Source of the DNA: Cheilinus undulatus
Taxonomy: Eukaryota; Chordata; Actinopteri; Labriformes; Labridae
Direction: 5' to 3'
Assembly: GCF_018320785.1 (NCBI RefSeq)
Contig: NC_054867.1
Span: forward strand, 30,383,855-30,447,854
DNA: 64,000 bases
A program made the translations under genes and the position numbers. Shown piece after piece: positions 46,925-60,116 of the stretch (its first letter is position 1; the number at the start of each line of letters is the position of its first letter). Under the pieces are notes generated by a model that had not been told where the DNA came from, ran no database searches, and saw only the letters and a list, made by a program, of their open reading frames with translations.

Positions 46925-48469
46925 GCGCTGTATAAACTCCCGACAGAAAAGCCTCTGTCCAATCAGGGTCTGAACAGCGCTCACCACTGTACCACCGTGC
47001 AGCTCTCATCCAGACAGGGAAGATAAAAAGAACTGTTTTAGACAAGTCAGGTTGAGCTGTGCAGAACTAATGAAGCGTTAAGCTGCTGAAATCTCAGAGC
47101 CAGCGCTCTGGCGATAGATCTTCATTTGAAGCACAATAAAAGGCCAATTAGTCAGGCAGACTAGCCAAACATATTTGACTACATCACCCTATTTACACCT
47201 GCTGACATGGGGGATGGCGAGATAGGTGGTAGGTTATGAATTTCTGACTTGCTGCTTAAAGAGATTGTATAATCTTTTCTTCATGGTAGACTTTGATACC
47301 TCATGTCAGTAGGTTTAAAAACAGACAGCATTGTGCCTAAGAGGGTTCCTCTTCAAGCTTCCTGTTCTTGACTGGCTGTGTGATACTGAGCTGCAGTGAT
47401 ATCTAGCAGCAGGCCTGAAGGACAAAAGTCATCTTCCTACTGGTTATAATGACAGCGCTGTACCATCCATTTTTAGCTTACAAGTAATCAGGCTCACTGC
47501 TTAGAATCAGTGTATTCTCTGACAAAATCACAGATAATCATTCAAAGCATTGGTTGGTATAATAATCTTCATCATTTATCTTTTTCCCACAATCAAATGG
47601 TTGCAAAATCTGATCATGCCTTTTAAAATAAAGGAGCTCTTATGTTTTAAATTACAATCATCGAAAGATAACACAGTCAGAGGTGATAAACACGCTATGA
47701 TAATGATTTCTGTTCTCTCTTTCCCTCTCTGCTGCTCTCTGAAGTACTCTTGTGAAAATGAGTCTGTCCCGTGAGCCATTTAGATTAGGCTCTCTCAGTC
47801 CATCTTCTACTCTTGTACTCCTCCTCTTCTCCCTCACACATACTCACACACATATAGACACACACATACACTTTTGCTTTCACTTTCCTTCCACAGAAAA
47901 TTACAGCTCTCTTGTATTCAACTACCCATCCACCATTTCTATTATCTCTCCCTCTAAGCCTCTATCCTCTTTGTGCTGTCTTATACTAATCAGGGCCCTT
48001 AAAGAAAAAGAAATGTTCTACTTTGACAGTCACTGGGATGAAAATGTTGATCTGTTTGATGGTATGTATAAAACATTCAGTATGTTCACAGTGTAGCCAG
48101 GGAAATATGAATAAGGGACACTAAAGCTGAACCTTTAAAATCTGTGTAAACATGTTTGTACAACTGAAATTACCCACAGATTCAGATTTGTCAAAGTCAG
48201 ATGAACACACCTGGAAAATGTGGAGTTTAGATTACTCTTGCATGTAAACACTTTAACCAGATATAACTGACGGAGGGTTCTGCACATGCTACAGGAAGTT
48301 TAGCAGGAGTCATGCAGCTTTCAGCCTTTGGGTATAACTACAGTGACCATACATCCCCATTTAACCAGGAATTTCCCATTTTCCAGGTCTGTGATCAGTG
48401 TATAACAGCTTCTAGCTGGTGGTGTGGTGCAGGGAATACATGAATAAAAACAGCATACTAACTTATTTT
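46925..48469. other. Spacer, no gene seen
   Basis: It contains short CACA-rich repeats near 47836-47870. The 114-codon frame at 47752-48096 is low-complexity Ser/Leu/His and unsupported. Confidence 0.5.
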
Positions 48470-48479
48470 TTAAGTCTGT

Positions 48480-49959
48480 ATGGTACTAGTAAAAGTAAAG
48501 CTACTTTGGCTGAAATATACTTGAGTAGAAGTAAAAGTAGTAATCTATAAATATTCTCAAGTAAAAGTAAAAAGTCAGTCAATTAAAATGTACTTAAAGT
48601 ACTGAGTACTGAGTAGCTACTTTTGATACCTGAGGAGGTTATACAGTAAATTATCTTTTCTTAATATAAATTATCTACAATATGATATGAATCTAAAACC
48701 TGGTTGTTTTTTATAAGGTGAGACTTGACCTGAAGTCAAATGCAACAGCTGTTTAGGATGAAATGTCAAATCATTCTCTTGCTACTAGTGATGGGAACCC
48801 CGTCTCTTATATGTATGTATTTTTCAGAAGATTGTCAGAATAAATCCTTTTATTCACAGAATAGCACAAATTTCATCTAAAGCTTGACTTTTGATTTTTT
48901 TTTATATAATTAAGCACCTGTTCTATAACTTTTTAATATGATGAAAGCTGTAGGTTATTATGTTTTTACATCAAACATAAAATATAGTGCAAGTAGTCTT
49001 CTGTGATTTTGACACTAGAAATAAAGGAGTAAGAAATAATGGAGACGAATTCAGGAGTAAACGCAAAAGTTTTTTGTCGTATCGACGTTTCATCTACACG
49101 GAAATGGCGTTTTGGGTGACTGTAAACGATACTTTTTGAAAATGGGTCCCAGAGTGCATAAATCCGTAAATGACTACCGTTTCGTCTCCGTGTGGACAGC
49201 CAACCGTATCTTTCTTGACACGATTACGTCACACACAGAGTAGCTCTCTGAGGAAGACTTTGCAGGTCTGACCAGAACAACAATGGTGTATTACAGGGTT
49301 GTGTTTGTGCTGCAGAAGCTACAGAGCTTGTTATGACTGTTACAGCAAAATCTGACGCTCCTTTACAACCACCGCGAAACGCATACACCATATGTTCTTA
49401 AATCCAACTCGGAGAACAACCAGAAGGGCAACTAGAAGAAAGTTTGTGTCAGTTTTCTGTGATGTTCTTCTTCTCTTTCGGTGCATTTCCGTGGCAGCAA
49501 TACAACACAGGCTTGGCATATGCACTACAGCGTTTTCAGTCGTTTTCAGTGGCTCTGTGTTTACGTGGATATTTCCTGAAACGATCCCATCACTCCGGAA
49601 AACTTTTTCAAAATGAAACGGCAATATGCCGTTTTGGAGACGGCTCATTCGAGCCGGCTCGTTCGCGACAGACACATCACTCGTTGCTACAGACCATCAT
49701 GTGGAGTGAAAGTCAAACTTCTGGCCGTTTTCTTGTTGGCAGAAGGCTAGAATCTCCTCATTTTGGCTTCAATTGTTAAATTTTTTACTTATTACTTTTT
49801 TCTTTTTAAATTGTAGTGAAGTACAATACTTCCCTCAAAATGTACTAAAGTAAGAGTAAAAGTAGTGATTTTGAAAAGTACTCAAAAAATACAAGTACAC
49901 AAAAAAGCTACTCAATTACAGTAACTTGAGTAAATGTAATTAGCTACTTTCCACCTCTG
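48480..49959. mobile_element. Composite DNA-transposon block, hAT-like right end
   Basis: The right end reads TTGAGTAAATGTAATTAGCT through CTTTCCACCTCTG at 49959, the reverse of the CAGAGGTGGAAAG start of a widespread fish hAT-like family. The left part (48480-48640) has the related ACTTGAGTAGAAGTAAAAGT words but no intact CAGAGGTGG end and no matching duplication, so it is eroded. A second MITE sits inside at 49037-49620. Confidence 0.65.
49037..49620. mobile_element. MITE-like insert inside the 48.5-49.96 kb block
   Basis: The left part has CGTTTCATCTACACGGAAAT and CGTTTTGGGTGACTGTAAAC. The right part carries a loosely inverted counterpart (CTGTGTTTACGTGG, CCTGAAACGAT). These are typical words of a fish non-autonomous element. 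The 111-codon minus frame and the plus frames here match no transposase. The borders are approximate. Confidence 0.55.
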
Positions 49960-51720
49960 ATGGAGTATACCCACTTCTTAATTCCCTCTCTTATGATGGT
50001 GGAGGCAACAAAAATGAACCTGAGCACACTAGTGCAGTTGTAATGAGGAGTGTGGAATCGAATCATGTTTTTGTCTCAACCCGTGTCATTTTTGAGCCAG
50101 TGTTGATAGTAAAATCTGCTCTCCTTTTTAATGACTCCAACTTCCAAAAGCCGCAGAAATTCAGTGAAATGTGCAAATACCAAAGGCCCATGTGTAACTG
50201 AAGTAAATATGCACCATGATCTCACATGTCTTTAGTTATATCACGAGGCAGGCTGTTATCCTTTGCAGGATAAATAAAGAATATAGGGGATAAATCAAGT
50301 TGTACCTATTTCTACAGGCACCACCACACAGCTTTTTGCTAATTTGAGCATATTCAACTAAGAATAGGTAAGAAAAGGGGCACAGAGGTGGACATGCTTC
50401 CATCAGTAACACCATTCTCCTGATTTGCATATGACAATTATCCAGGATAGCTGAAAGATGAAAAGTGACTGATACTGCAGTGGGATCTCACTTTAATGTT
50501 TGCACACTAAAATGAAAGCTGACATGAGAAGAGAACATTTCTCTTCTTTTAATCTGACTTTCTGTGTAACATAGTGAAGAACCTGCAGAGTTCTCAGCTG
50601 GCCACAAACTTGAATGCTGGGGCGAAAAATGGGAAGTGCAGAGTACACAAGCTTTGACTTCATGAAGAGTCCTCCTCTGTGAGAGTGGACAGTGACCACA
50701 CAGAGGGCTGAAATATTCTTCAGAAGAGGATCAGGAATGGTAGTATTATTTTCAGTGCATGTGATCATTACAGACCAGGTATAAAAAAGTGTTGAAGGAC
50801 TAACGCAGTCATTAGCATTTACAACTAATGTGTCAGAATGATCAAATCAAGATCTTTACAATAAAAGTGTGTCTTATGTCAGAGATGAAACTCTAAAATC
50901 ATTGTATTTTTCTTCACACAGCAAATGGAAGCGAAAATTTTCAAAGTGTTTTTCCTTCTTTAAACGTTTTCCCTCACCTTTTATCCACACAGACTGAAAG
51001 TAGCAGTGTAATTGCTCTTTAGCAGATTCTGTCTAGTGCCTGCTCCCAGTAAAAACAAGTTCTTCCCAAGCAAACTCCAACATAAACTGTGGTATGAAAG
51101 GTAAGATGAAGAGCGTCAGAGCAAAGGCTCTTAAGTAAATAACCCCTCTCAATCATGACTTATGAATGACACACTAAAAGCAGAGCAGGACCCTCTACGC
51201 TGCACCTTCTTTTTATTATTATTTTCTAAAACCTCCATTGCCAGATTTTGAAAAAAAAAGTTCACCTTTGAGGGGACATTTACTTTATGTATGACAACAG
51301 TCCATGTGGAGAATAAAATGGGTGGAACACAATCTGACCAAATATAATCCAGAGACCTGTCTGCAGCCGTTTTATGATGATTTAGCTTTACATGATTTTT
51401 CAAACATATCTGCATGTGAGTGCAGCTAATTTGATCTTCAGGCTCTTATCGTCTGAAACCAACTCTTTTCTTACCTCTCCACCTTCTTGTTGGACTGTAA
51501 GCAAAAACAACGAACTGTAAAATCAAATAAGTTGAAATTACTCTAAATCTTTTTGGAAATTTGTTACATCAAAGTTTTTAAGTAGTGGAAATATATATTT
51601 GAAGTTATTCTGAATGAATTGATAAAACTCAACTTACATGAGTAGATTAATGAGGGATTTTTGATAAATATAATGAAATAATCTTCCTGCTTGAATTTAC
51701 GTCAAGCTTTCTTTGTTGAT
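49960..51720. other. Spacer, no gene seen
   Basis: Ordinary AT-rich DNA. No supported exon, RNA gene or clear repeat. Confidence 0.5.
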
Positions 51721-51723
51721 GTT

Positions 51724-52475
51724 CGGCCCCAGAGCCAAACGGAGTCCCCCACAGGGTTTACAAAAACACGCCTGATGTCCTCAAATTTCTGTGGCGGTTA
51801 TTAAGGTTAGTCTGGGAGAAAAAGTCTATCCCAGAAGCCTGGTGTAGAGCAGTAGGGATCCTGATTCCTAAGGAGAAAGAATCCTCTGATCTGAGCCAGT
51901 TTGGTACCATCTCACTCCTGAATGTGGAGGGGAAGATTTTCTTCAGCATCATGGCACAGAGGTTATCCAGTTATTTACAAGTAGGGCTTACATGGATGAC
52001 ATGACACTGGTGACCACGACAGTGCCATGCACAAGAAGCCTACTGGAGAGACTAAATAAGAATCTCAAGTGGGCTAGCATGAAGATCAAGTCTAGAAAGT
52101 CCAGGAGCTCCTCAGTATCCAGAGGGAAGATTGTTGACGGGATTTTTTTTTGTAGATGAGGAAGAAATACCGTTGATTAGGGAGAAGCTAGTAAAAAGCT
52201 TAGGGAGATGGTATAATGAAGACCTTAATGACAGTGAACAGATGGAGCAGTTTAGAAAAGATGACTGTTGGCATGGCGGGTGGTGAGAGCTGCCATGGAG
52301 GGGGCTGGCTCTGGGACGCTGGAGATCACTGTTCAGCCCTCTGGAGGTGTTGTGGGACTAACTGGACGAAACACTGACGAAGGAGGGTTCGCACTTGACA
52401 ATCCTGGTGACGTGCGGGTTTCTTAATACCCATCGGTCTGCACAGTTGACTTGTGGAGGCAAATAGTAATGGATT
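51724..52475 (+). mobile_element. LINE reverse-transcriptase fragment with internal deletion
   Basis: The text reads NTPDVLKFLWRLLRLVWEKK, then SIPEAWCRAVGILIPKEKES and ISLLNVEGKIFFSIMAQRLS, the finger region of a non-LTR reverse transcriptase. It then jumps at about 51985 directly to WMDDMTLVTTT, the catalytic MDD box, so the palm segment between them is deleted. VKSLGRWYNEDLND follows further on. Several stops are present. The LINE differs from those at 24.9, 37.1 and 54.5 kb. Confidence 0.8.
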
Positions 52476-54449
52476 AGGGACTCCTTCACTGAGCGCCGAT
52501 CCTCTTTATAGGGCACAAGTATCCTGTGTTTTATTCAGAAACTGCTGTAATAGATGTTAAAGTTATATTTTTGGTTGATTGTGCCCTAGATGCAACACTG
52601 TTGATAAAAGATAGCCTATTGGTTTTTAAGATTCACTTTTTTTATTCTAAAAGTCTGTGTGAGGGCAGAGCAACTGAAAATGTGGACAAAATGTGCCAGG
52701 CTGTAGACAAAGCTCCCAGTGTTTACAGTAACATTTTCTGCCTTCAAAAATCTGCAGGTTTGTGGTCCTCTCATTTAATTGTGTCTTTGATTTTTTTTAT
52801 GCTTCACTATGCCTGGCTGATCCTGTACTTCTCTTTGATGTTTTCTCCCTGTACAACCTGTGATCACCATGCTATCTGCCCCTCGTGTCAGCTACACTCC
52901 GTCTTTCATTACCCCCCTCCTGGGAGAAGAAGAGAGCTCCCACTCTTACACATTATCTCTCCTTTCTCCTTCAGCTTTTCTCATTACCTCTTGTCTCCTT
53001 ACAGTTTATGACTTGGTGCTCTGGCTCTTTCAGCATCGCTGTCCTCCGTCGTCCTCTTCACATTTTCAGAAAATTAAAATCCATTTTCGATCATTCTGCT
53101 CTTGTCTCATTACAGCTTACTCTCTGACTCCTTTGGCTGCGGGATGAAAAGAGGAATCAACACAGGCTTTTCATGAACACTAATTTCATCCTCTGTAAGA
53201 GCACAGCAGGAGTCAGAGGGGGGATTTCACTACACCTGGAGGGGTCACCCAGGCCATAACATGCATACCGCTGTGCAGGGCAATTATAACTGTGCTACTG
53301 GTATGATCAGAAATAGACACATGTCTGCATTTTTTATCAGTGAGAGGAGAGAAAGTGTGGTGGATATTCATCTCTTTTCAACAGAGTATGCCCAAATAAG
53401 GTTGTCTTTTTCATTTGATCTGCAGGGATGGGATGTAATTAAGCATATTTGATCAATAAAAAGATAATTTCTCCCCTGAAACAATAAAAAGGAAATAAAG
53501 TTTTGAGGTAAGATCACTCTTCCTGTGTGTAAAAGTTTCTTTTCAATATAGACTTAGCTGTTCTGGCAAAAACATTATTCTCCCAGTGTTTCTGTAAAGC
53601 TACATGCATCCAAGAGTGGAGGCTTCATAGTAAAGCAGATAATCCAGTTGGAATAACTTGAAGTCATTTAACTACTACTCAAGAGTCAAACAACTTTTTT
53701 CAGCCTGCCTTCATTCACATCTTTAACTCATTATTTCCTGTTTTCACCTCATAATATTTACACTGAAAGCCTACACAACCATGCACTTAAGGACAGTTTC
53801 ACATTAGGGACCAAAGTCTGCTTCCACAAGAACTCAAGAGGTGATCTCAGGAACAAATCCTGTGGATTTGGGCAAGCTACCTTGGATATGTGAAGACAAC
53901 CATGCTTCAGTGCTTGGTACTCCCCAGTGACTAGAGCTGTGAAGGCAATTCTAGGCACCATTTGCCTTTTCAAAAAATCCTGTATCTGCTAGCACAGACC
54001 CATTTAATCCTCTGAGTGGCAAGGTGGATGAGGAAGTGGAAAGAGGCTCAGGTGTCTTTAGAATATCTATTAAAAAAAACCTTGTTAGCCTGCTGGACAG
54101 CCTTCATTGGCTGCATGGATGAAGCATAAAAATGTTGACCTGAGTGGGTGGTCTCCTCTATCTTCTTCTTCAAGGATTTTCAAACCAACTACTTCCAATG
54201 ACTTTATTGGACATAATATAGTATATGCTGGGATGGTTGGTTAAGGAACAGTGTTACAGAAGTGAAAGCAGACCAAAGGAGGATAGGAAAGGAAGGCACA
54301 ATTGAGCCCAGGCACAGTATAAAACAATCATGCCAAACAAGAAAACACCCTCTATGCCCAATGTTGAGGCCCTGTACCATGGAACAAGACATTTCTACCC
54401 TTCTGTTGTTTGTAAAGTCAAACCTCCATCCATCCATCCAGCCAGCCAG
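52476..54449. other. Spacer, no gene seen
   Basis: The 161-codon frame at 52526-53011 and overlapping frames are CT-rich low-complexity translations without a domain. Nothing else was recognised. Confidence 0.5.
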
Positions 54450-54900
54450 CTCAGACAACCTCCAGAGAAATCTCATTTCAGCCACTTGCGTCCCTGATCT
54501 TATTCTTTCGGTCATTACCCAGAGTTCACGACTGTAGGTGAAAGCTTTGCCTTTCAGCTCAGCTCCGTCTTCACCACAATACTGCTGATGCTGCACCAAT
54601 CTGCCTGTCAATCTCACGCTCCCTTTTACCCTTCACTCATCAAGGGCACACCCACACTAGGCCATCCGTACTGTGCCTGGGCCTGTTTCAGCCTAAAGTC
54701 CGATACGTTTGGCCAGTGTGAGTGCAATCGTTCCGTGCTTCGGCACGGCACGGTTTACGGCCCTGGCACGGAAGGACGAGGTGGGCCTAGGCACAGCACG
54801 GAAGCAAATGAAGGAGCAAAAGCACCTTAGCAAGACCCTAAGATGCTTGAACTCCTTCACCTGAGGCAGACACCCCCAGGAGCAGGAGTCTTCCTGTATT
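54450..54900 (-). mobile_element. LINE fragment split by a later insertion
   Basis: On the minus strand, 54820-54900 reads SCSWGCLPQVKEFKHLRVLL. After an interruption, 54480-54640 reads AELKGKAFTYSRELWVMTER followed by IRSGTQVAEMRFLW, consecutive parts of the C-terminal region of a fish LINE (family pattern FKYLGVLF ... ELWVMTERMRS). The 137-codon frame at 54204-54617 is this relic running into flanking DNA, not a gene. Confidence 0.75.
54632..54825. mobile_element. Non-autonomous element inserted into the LINE relic
   Basis: About 190 bases rich in GGCACGGCACGG and CACACCCACACTAGGCC-type words separate two LINE halves that should be contiguous. CAAG occurs on both sides and may be a short duplication. 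Clear inverted ends were not found, so the class is unknown. Confidence 0.55.
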
Positions 54901-55249
54901 TAACCCTTTCTGCTGCTATACTCCTCATTGGTAACCTGTCTTGATAATCAACATTGATACCAGTCAAATACTGTAGTGTTAATCAGTCAACCTTTGTGAG
55001 GAAATGGGAGATTACTGTAAAGTGATTCCATATACAGGATATTGAACATCAATTTGTAAACAAGTCTTTGAATCCAAAACCATAAATGTGCCTGAAACAA
55101 CCTCACTTTCTCATTTTTATTTGTCTATCCATACCACAATGGCAAATTAACATTACTGATTCACTTTTGTTACTGTTAAGTTTGTTTTAGCAATATTATG
55201 AAATGCTCAGTCTTGCCAGTATGCTAGTCACACCCTAAAACTAGAACAG
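54901..55249. other. Spacer, nothing seen
   Basis: AT-rich. No feature recognised. Confidence 0.5.
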
Positions 55250-55916
55250 CACTCGTAGAGCGCAGACCTCTGCCATCAGCCCTATCTCCCAATAGTGAAG
55301 AATCCTTAAAAATATTACTGGATCTGTCCCCATGTGCCCCCCACCACAGCATTCACAGATTACTCCCTCCCTGTTGGGGTGGAAACACGGTGAGGCAAAG
55401 CATTGGCTTCACTGCGGGTGCCAACAGATGCACCCATGGTCTCACCGGATGACTGAAGGTCATGGCAGAGGGTGAATATTCCTCTATTCCTCCCAGCATT
55501 CTGAGTATTCTCGCTACAATTCGCTGTCTTTCTCTCTGTTATGCTCTGACTCGTCTCCTCGACCGGGCGTGCGTTTTACAAACTCTGTAAACTCCAAAAC
55601 TTTGAATCAAAATACACCCAAAAACTGCTGCTGGGATTGAAGTTACTCATGTCCGCCATCTCCTGGTGTAACGTGGTAACAGCGCAGACCTCCACCGTTA
55701 GCCCTATCTCCCAATAGTGTAGAATCCTTAAAAAAATTCCTTGATCCAGACGGTGATCCGGATCACTCCCAAAATCGAATCAGTTCCTTCTTATGCAATT
55801 TCTGACATTTTCCTGAAAATTTCCTGAAAATCCGTCCACAACTTTTTGAGTTATGTTGCTAACAAACTAACCAACAAACAAACCCACCCAATCTCACAAC
55901 CTCCTTGGCGAAGGTA
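55250..55916 (-). repeat. Interspersed repeat, copy A (opposed to 63458-64000)
   Basis: Read on the minus strand, it starts with a TTACCTTCGCCAAGGAGGTT head at 55916 and continues through GGAGTGATCCGGATCACCG and GGAGATGGCGGACATGAGTA. A segment of about 50 bases (GCAGACCTC...CCCTATCTCCCAATAGTG) occurs twice, at 55259 and 55681, 422 bases apart. The element may therefore be a dimer or end in direct repeats. The head motif is widespread in fish genomes. The family is not named here. Confidence 0.8.
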
Positions 55917-58320
55917 ATTATAACTTCACTCATTAGCCAGTGGGCTCATTAGCTCCTAAGCTCTTTGGCATGATGCAGAAATGAACATGTTGACACACAG
56001 AGGAGAGCCTAGTTCTTCAAGCATGAAAGAAAGGCACAGAGCAAGAGAGAGAGGGTCTCTCCAGTCAGTACACTTACAGTACATTAAGGATGTTCCTAGG
56101 TGTCTATTTTCCTATTCAGCTAAATGTCCATTTAAACTGCATTTAAATAACTGGTCTAAAGAGGAGGAAATGCTTAATAAAGAGTCAGATTCATCATAGG
56201 GTAAGTGTGTATGATGTGAGTCTGATATCCTGTGTTGAGTGTGGCTAACATTAGCAGCTAGCTCTGCCAGCCTTTGTTCCTCTTTACAGATTAATATCAT
56301 GGTTTGAAATATGAACTCTTTTTACTTTGGTTGAGTAGTTATACATGAGTATATTCAACGGCTCACATACACCTTTATTTTCATTTTCTGGTCCAAAAAC
56401 TGTCATACTTGGCTGTCTTTATGACATGCTAACCGCTAAGCTTTTCTTGTTTACAGAAAGCTCTGACAAAAAGGCTGCAACCATTAACTGAAGCTACAGC
56501 AGCTACTAGTGGCCAGAGGCTTCATTAAAGTTTTAAGAGAGCATTTGACTGGGATTTCAGGCCTGTGTTTATTAAATGTGAAGAGGTAATAAGTTTAATC
56601 AACTTGTAACTCTTGTATCAGCTAATTTGACAAATGAATTAAACCATTTAGCTGGCTAATCATGCATCCCTAATTATGTGCAAGTTGCATAATTGAATAA
56701 TTGTGTTAGACCAAGTGAAACTGAGTAGTAATACAAATAAACATGAGTCAGATTGAAATTTTTCTAAATCAAATTTCTTAAAGTCAGACTACCACACATG
56801 ATTCATTTTTCAAATTTTGATAAAAGAGAATTGTGTAATGACTCTGGTGATAATGTGATGACTACATGCACTTGAAGGGGTGGTGAGGCTGATGGCAGGA
56901 ATAAATTAACCCCCTATGAAGTCTAGATAGTGATGGTGGTGTTAATGAGGGATGCATGATCAGATGAGGAGTGCAAGCTGGACCAGGACATCAATGAGGT
57001 TGCTTGGAAGAGGAGACTGCAGGATGGGATGAGCAGAAGACCTGTGAGGATCTAGACTAGGGTGATTAACTGAATGGAGGTGGCTGGGGTGGAGGCAGCT
57101 TTCTGCCTCCACACTGAAATGACAGGCTGACTGTGAAAGAGAGAGTGAAAGATTTAAAATGCATGATGATTGGTCATCTGCGGTTGTGGCAGAATCTGAT
57201 TAGCTTAGTACTTAGGATAGTGAATGCCCATAATCATCTGATCATCAGAGCAGGGTTGAATTTCTGCTGAGCTCCATAAAAACTTCTTATGTTACTGGTT
57301 AGGCTATCTTTTATTGACCCAACTGATCTGCCATATTTGATTGTTTTCTGGGAGTTTTTTTGTTTCCTAAAGTCATGTTTTATATTTGGCTTCAAAAAGG
57401 ACACTTTTGATTCAACCTTTGTCACATCATGGCCTACTCATTTTCTTCCTTTGTGTTGATCTGGTTTCCTTCCCTCCCTATGCTTTCTGTGTTATTGATG
57501 GTGTTAAGAGTTAATTCCCCTTCTTCTTCTGTTTAACAGGGTACTTAATGAGCTGATATATCCATGTGGAGGGTTTTAATCATTTTAAAAAACTGCACGT
57601 CGAAATATTGCCCAAATTGTTGTCAACCCTCTACAAACAGAAACCTGGAGCTTTGTTGTTCTTGCAGTTTGAGTTTATTTTCGCATTTCACTGGTTTACT
57701 GAGACACATTCTCATTTGATTAAAAGATGCTGAAAGACAGTGTTTTATGGCTGGTTCAGCAGCAGAGACATTATTCGGTAAGTAGCTTCTGTTCGGGTTC
57801 AAAGACATGACATGGCTGACAGCTGATGGTAATCTTGAGGTTTGGAGGCCCTGCTGTCTTTGTGTGGTTTGACATCATGACCTGGCTGCAAAATTCCTGC
57901 ACTGATTGAGGAGCAGAGCTGCTGCTGTGAGATTAGAGCTACCTCAGGGATCAGGTCTTCCTCTGGATTGCAGTAACAGTACTCTACTTAGAAGATGACA
58001 CAAGAGACTTATAGGTGCTTATCAGTAATCTTGCAAGATGCATTAAAATGCCCAATGTGTTGTTGTATGACTGCCATTATTTGTTCTACATTTCCTTTTC
58101 TGTGCAGTAGTTTGTGAACTTTGTTTTTATTAAATGGGCATGATGAATAGAGTGTGCTTCTAAAATGGCAGGAGAAAGTCCTCCTAAAATTGTGCATGTG
58201 AGGGACTATTGAGAATTTTCTCTGTCTAACCAAATGTGTGTCAGTGTGCACATTTTAGTTATTGTTCCTTGCAGTCACTTCAGTTGAGTGGCATAAATGT
58301 TCAAAATTAAAATATTGACC
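55917..58320. other. Spacer, no gene seen
   Basis: No supported exon. The block 56870-57170 is richer in G and looks repeat-derived, but I cannot name it. Confidence 0.45.
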
Positions 58321-59014
58321 GACTAAAGCAGGGGTGTCAAACTTACAGCCCACGGGCCACTCCCCAGCAGGTGCCATGCGAGACATTTAGGGAAAAAGAT
58401 GGACATTTTTTTAAAAATGTAAAATTTCAATATCTACTAACTCAGGTGTTTGAAATACAAATTTTCACTCATTCTTCATGATTAACTATAATATAGAAAC
58501 GAAAGATCATAACACAATCAATAAATGAGTAAATATGATACGTTGTACTCTCTTTAGAGCAGAGAGGAACATAAAAAAGACGCACCGCAGAGCAGCAGCG
58601 CACCTGCTTCATCTCAGTTCCGCAAACACGCTGTCCAAAAGAGACGCTGATACAGACTGCATGATTTTTGAGACTGAAGGAGAAGGATTTATTTTGTCTT
58701 TTATTTATTCATTTGTTTATCGATTAAGATGAAGAACATAACCACCGTGCACAGCTGCACCTTGCTCTGTTATAGAGTCTAGTCCTGTCTGCACCTCAGT
58801 TTTTCCTGTTTCCTTCCTCAGGTCTTAATGAATGTCAGAGGTTTGCATTGTGAAACCAAACATCTATCCCTGTGGGGGATTAAAGCTGCTCTCAGGATAG
58901 CAAATAATTTCCCTGCATAACTTTTCATCACAAATGCTGACATTGTATCTGTTCTGGTGAGTGACACAGCTTAATCTCCAGCCTGATTTAATCTCTCTTT
59001 ATAAAAATCTGAAT

Positions 59015-59430
59015 CTGAATCTGAATCATTTTATTGTCATTGTGCAACGTACAACGACATTTTTTTTTTTTTTTTGGCAGTTCCATTCAGTGCTCGAGCA
59101 GTTTCTCATTTAATATTGAAACTGCTCTGGGATAGGTGCTGTTTTTCAGTCTGTTAGTTTTGGTTCTTATTGTCCTGAACCGTCTTCTGAGGGTAGCAGT
59201 TGGAACAAGTGATTTGCTGGGTGGGATGAGTCCTTCAGGATGCCCAGGGCCTTCCTGTGGCAGCAGGACCTGAACAGCTCCTCTAAGGAGAGGAGAGCAC
59301 AGCCAGTGATTTTCTGTGCTGTGTTGATGACCCTCTGGAGAGCTGTCTTCTCCTGAGCAGTGCAGCTGGAAAACCACACTGGTATGCAGTATTCCAGTAC
59401 ACTTTCAGTGGAGCATCTGTGCGTGGTGAA
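59015..59430 (-). mobile_element. 5'-truncated LINE (L2/CR1-like) inside the hAT element
   Basis: The minus frames contain LEYCIPVWFSSCTAQEKTAL, QRVINTAQKITGCALLSLEE and ALGILKDSSHPANHLFQLLP. These are the C-terminal end of a CR1/L2-type reverse transcriptase protein. They are followed by NRLKNSTYPRAVSILNEKL and, past the stop, a tail of CAGATT repeats at 59015-59032. Truncation to the last few hundred bases is usual for LINE insertions. Confidence 0.9.
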
Positions 59431-59431
59431 T

Positions 59432-59672
59432 GTGCAGGTCACAACTTGTCCACGAGAGCATTTTGGAGTTGATGGATTGTGTATTTGATGAGTTTGATGA
59501 GGGAAAGCCGGAATACCGTAGGACACCATAGCGTTAGCTGAGCAGCTCCTAACTCAGCAGCGCCGATCTAAAAATAGCTTGCACAGACAACTAAAGGTAA
59601 CGAACCTATTAGTAAGACTATAGGGATTTTGGCAATGGGCAAATTTGCCAAAATGTTGAAGTATCCCCTTAA
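59432..59672 (-). repeat. Interspersed repeat, copy 2 (of 33986-34215)
   Basis: Reverse-complement relative of the 34-kb copy. It reads on the minus strand from TTAAGGGGATACTTCAACAT at 59672 to TCGTGGACAAGTTGTGACCT at 59432. It abuts the LINE fragment directly. Confidence 0.75.
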
Positions 59673-60074
59673 AAGTCAAGTTTTCACTCAGCAGGTGAGG
59701 GTTTGTAGCAGTTTGAGCAGTAATAGTGCAGCCGTCTGGAATAAATCTCTGCAGGATCCTCCCTCTCTCTCTCTCGCTCGCTCTCTCTCATCTCTCACCT
59801 CTTCTCTCACTCATCTCCTCTCTGGACTCTGTCAACTGATCCCAGACCATGTAAAATAAGGATCAGATCAGATTTTGTGAACAGCTTGCCATTTTAAAGC
59901 CATAAACAGTCATGCTGAATGTATATTTATAAAGAATAGTCCAGTTTGTAGTGTTAGCATCAGTGGGTCTTAAAAACGTAAAAAATTGCCATATGAAACA
60001 AGGACAGCATATTTATGCCTAACCTGTTTAGAGTATGTGCAAGAAGCTGTCTAAAGTAGCTAACATACCCTTGT

Positions 60075-60075
60075 A

Positions 60076-60106
<31 letters not shown>

Positions 60107-60116
60107 GTGTGTGTGT
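60075..60116. repeat. (GT)n microsatellite
   Basis: A GT tract broken once by GGGTGGG. It lies within the hAT composite. Confidence 0.95.

Noticed and set aside
52526..53011. 161-codon plus-strand frame
   Set aside because: CT-rich low-complexity translation, with overlapping frames equally open; no domain or splice support.
54204..54617. 137-codon minus-strand frame as a gene
   Set aside because: Its N-terminal part is LINE coding sequence (SRELWVMTERIRS) running into unrelated DNA.
56650..56960. another hAT with ATGCATCCCTA-type ends
   Set aside because: The two motifs point outward instead of inward and no 8-bp duplication flanks them.
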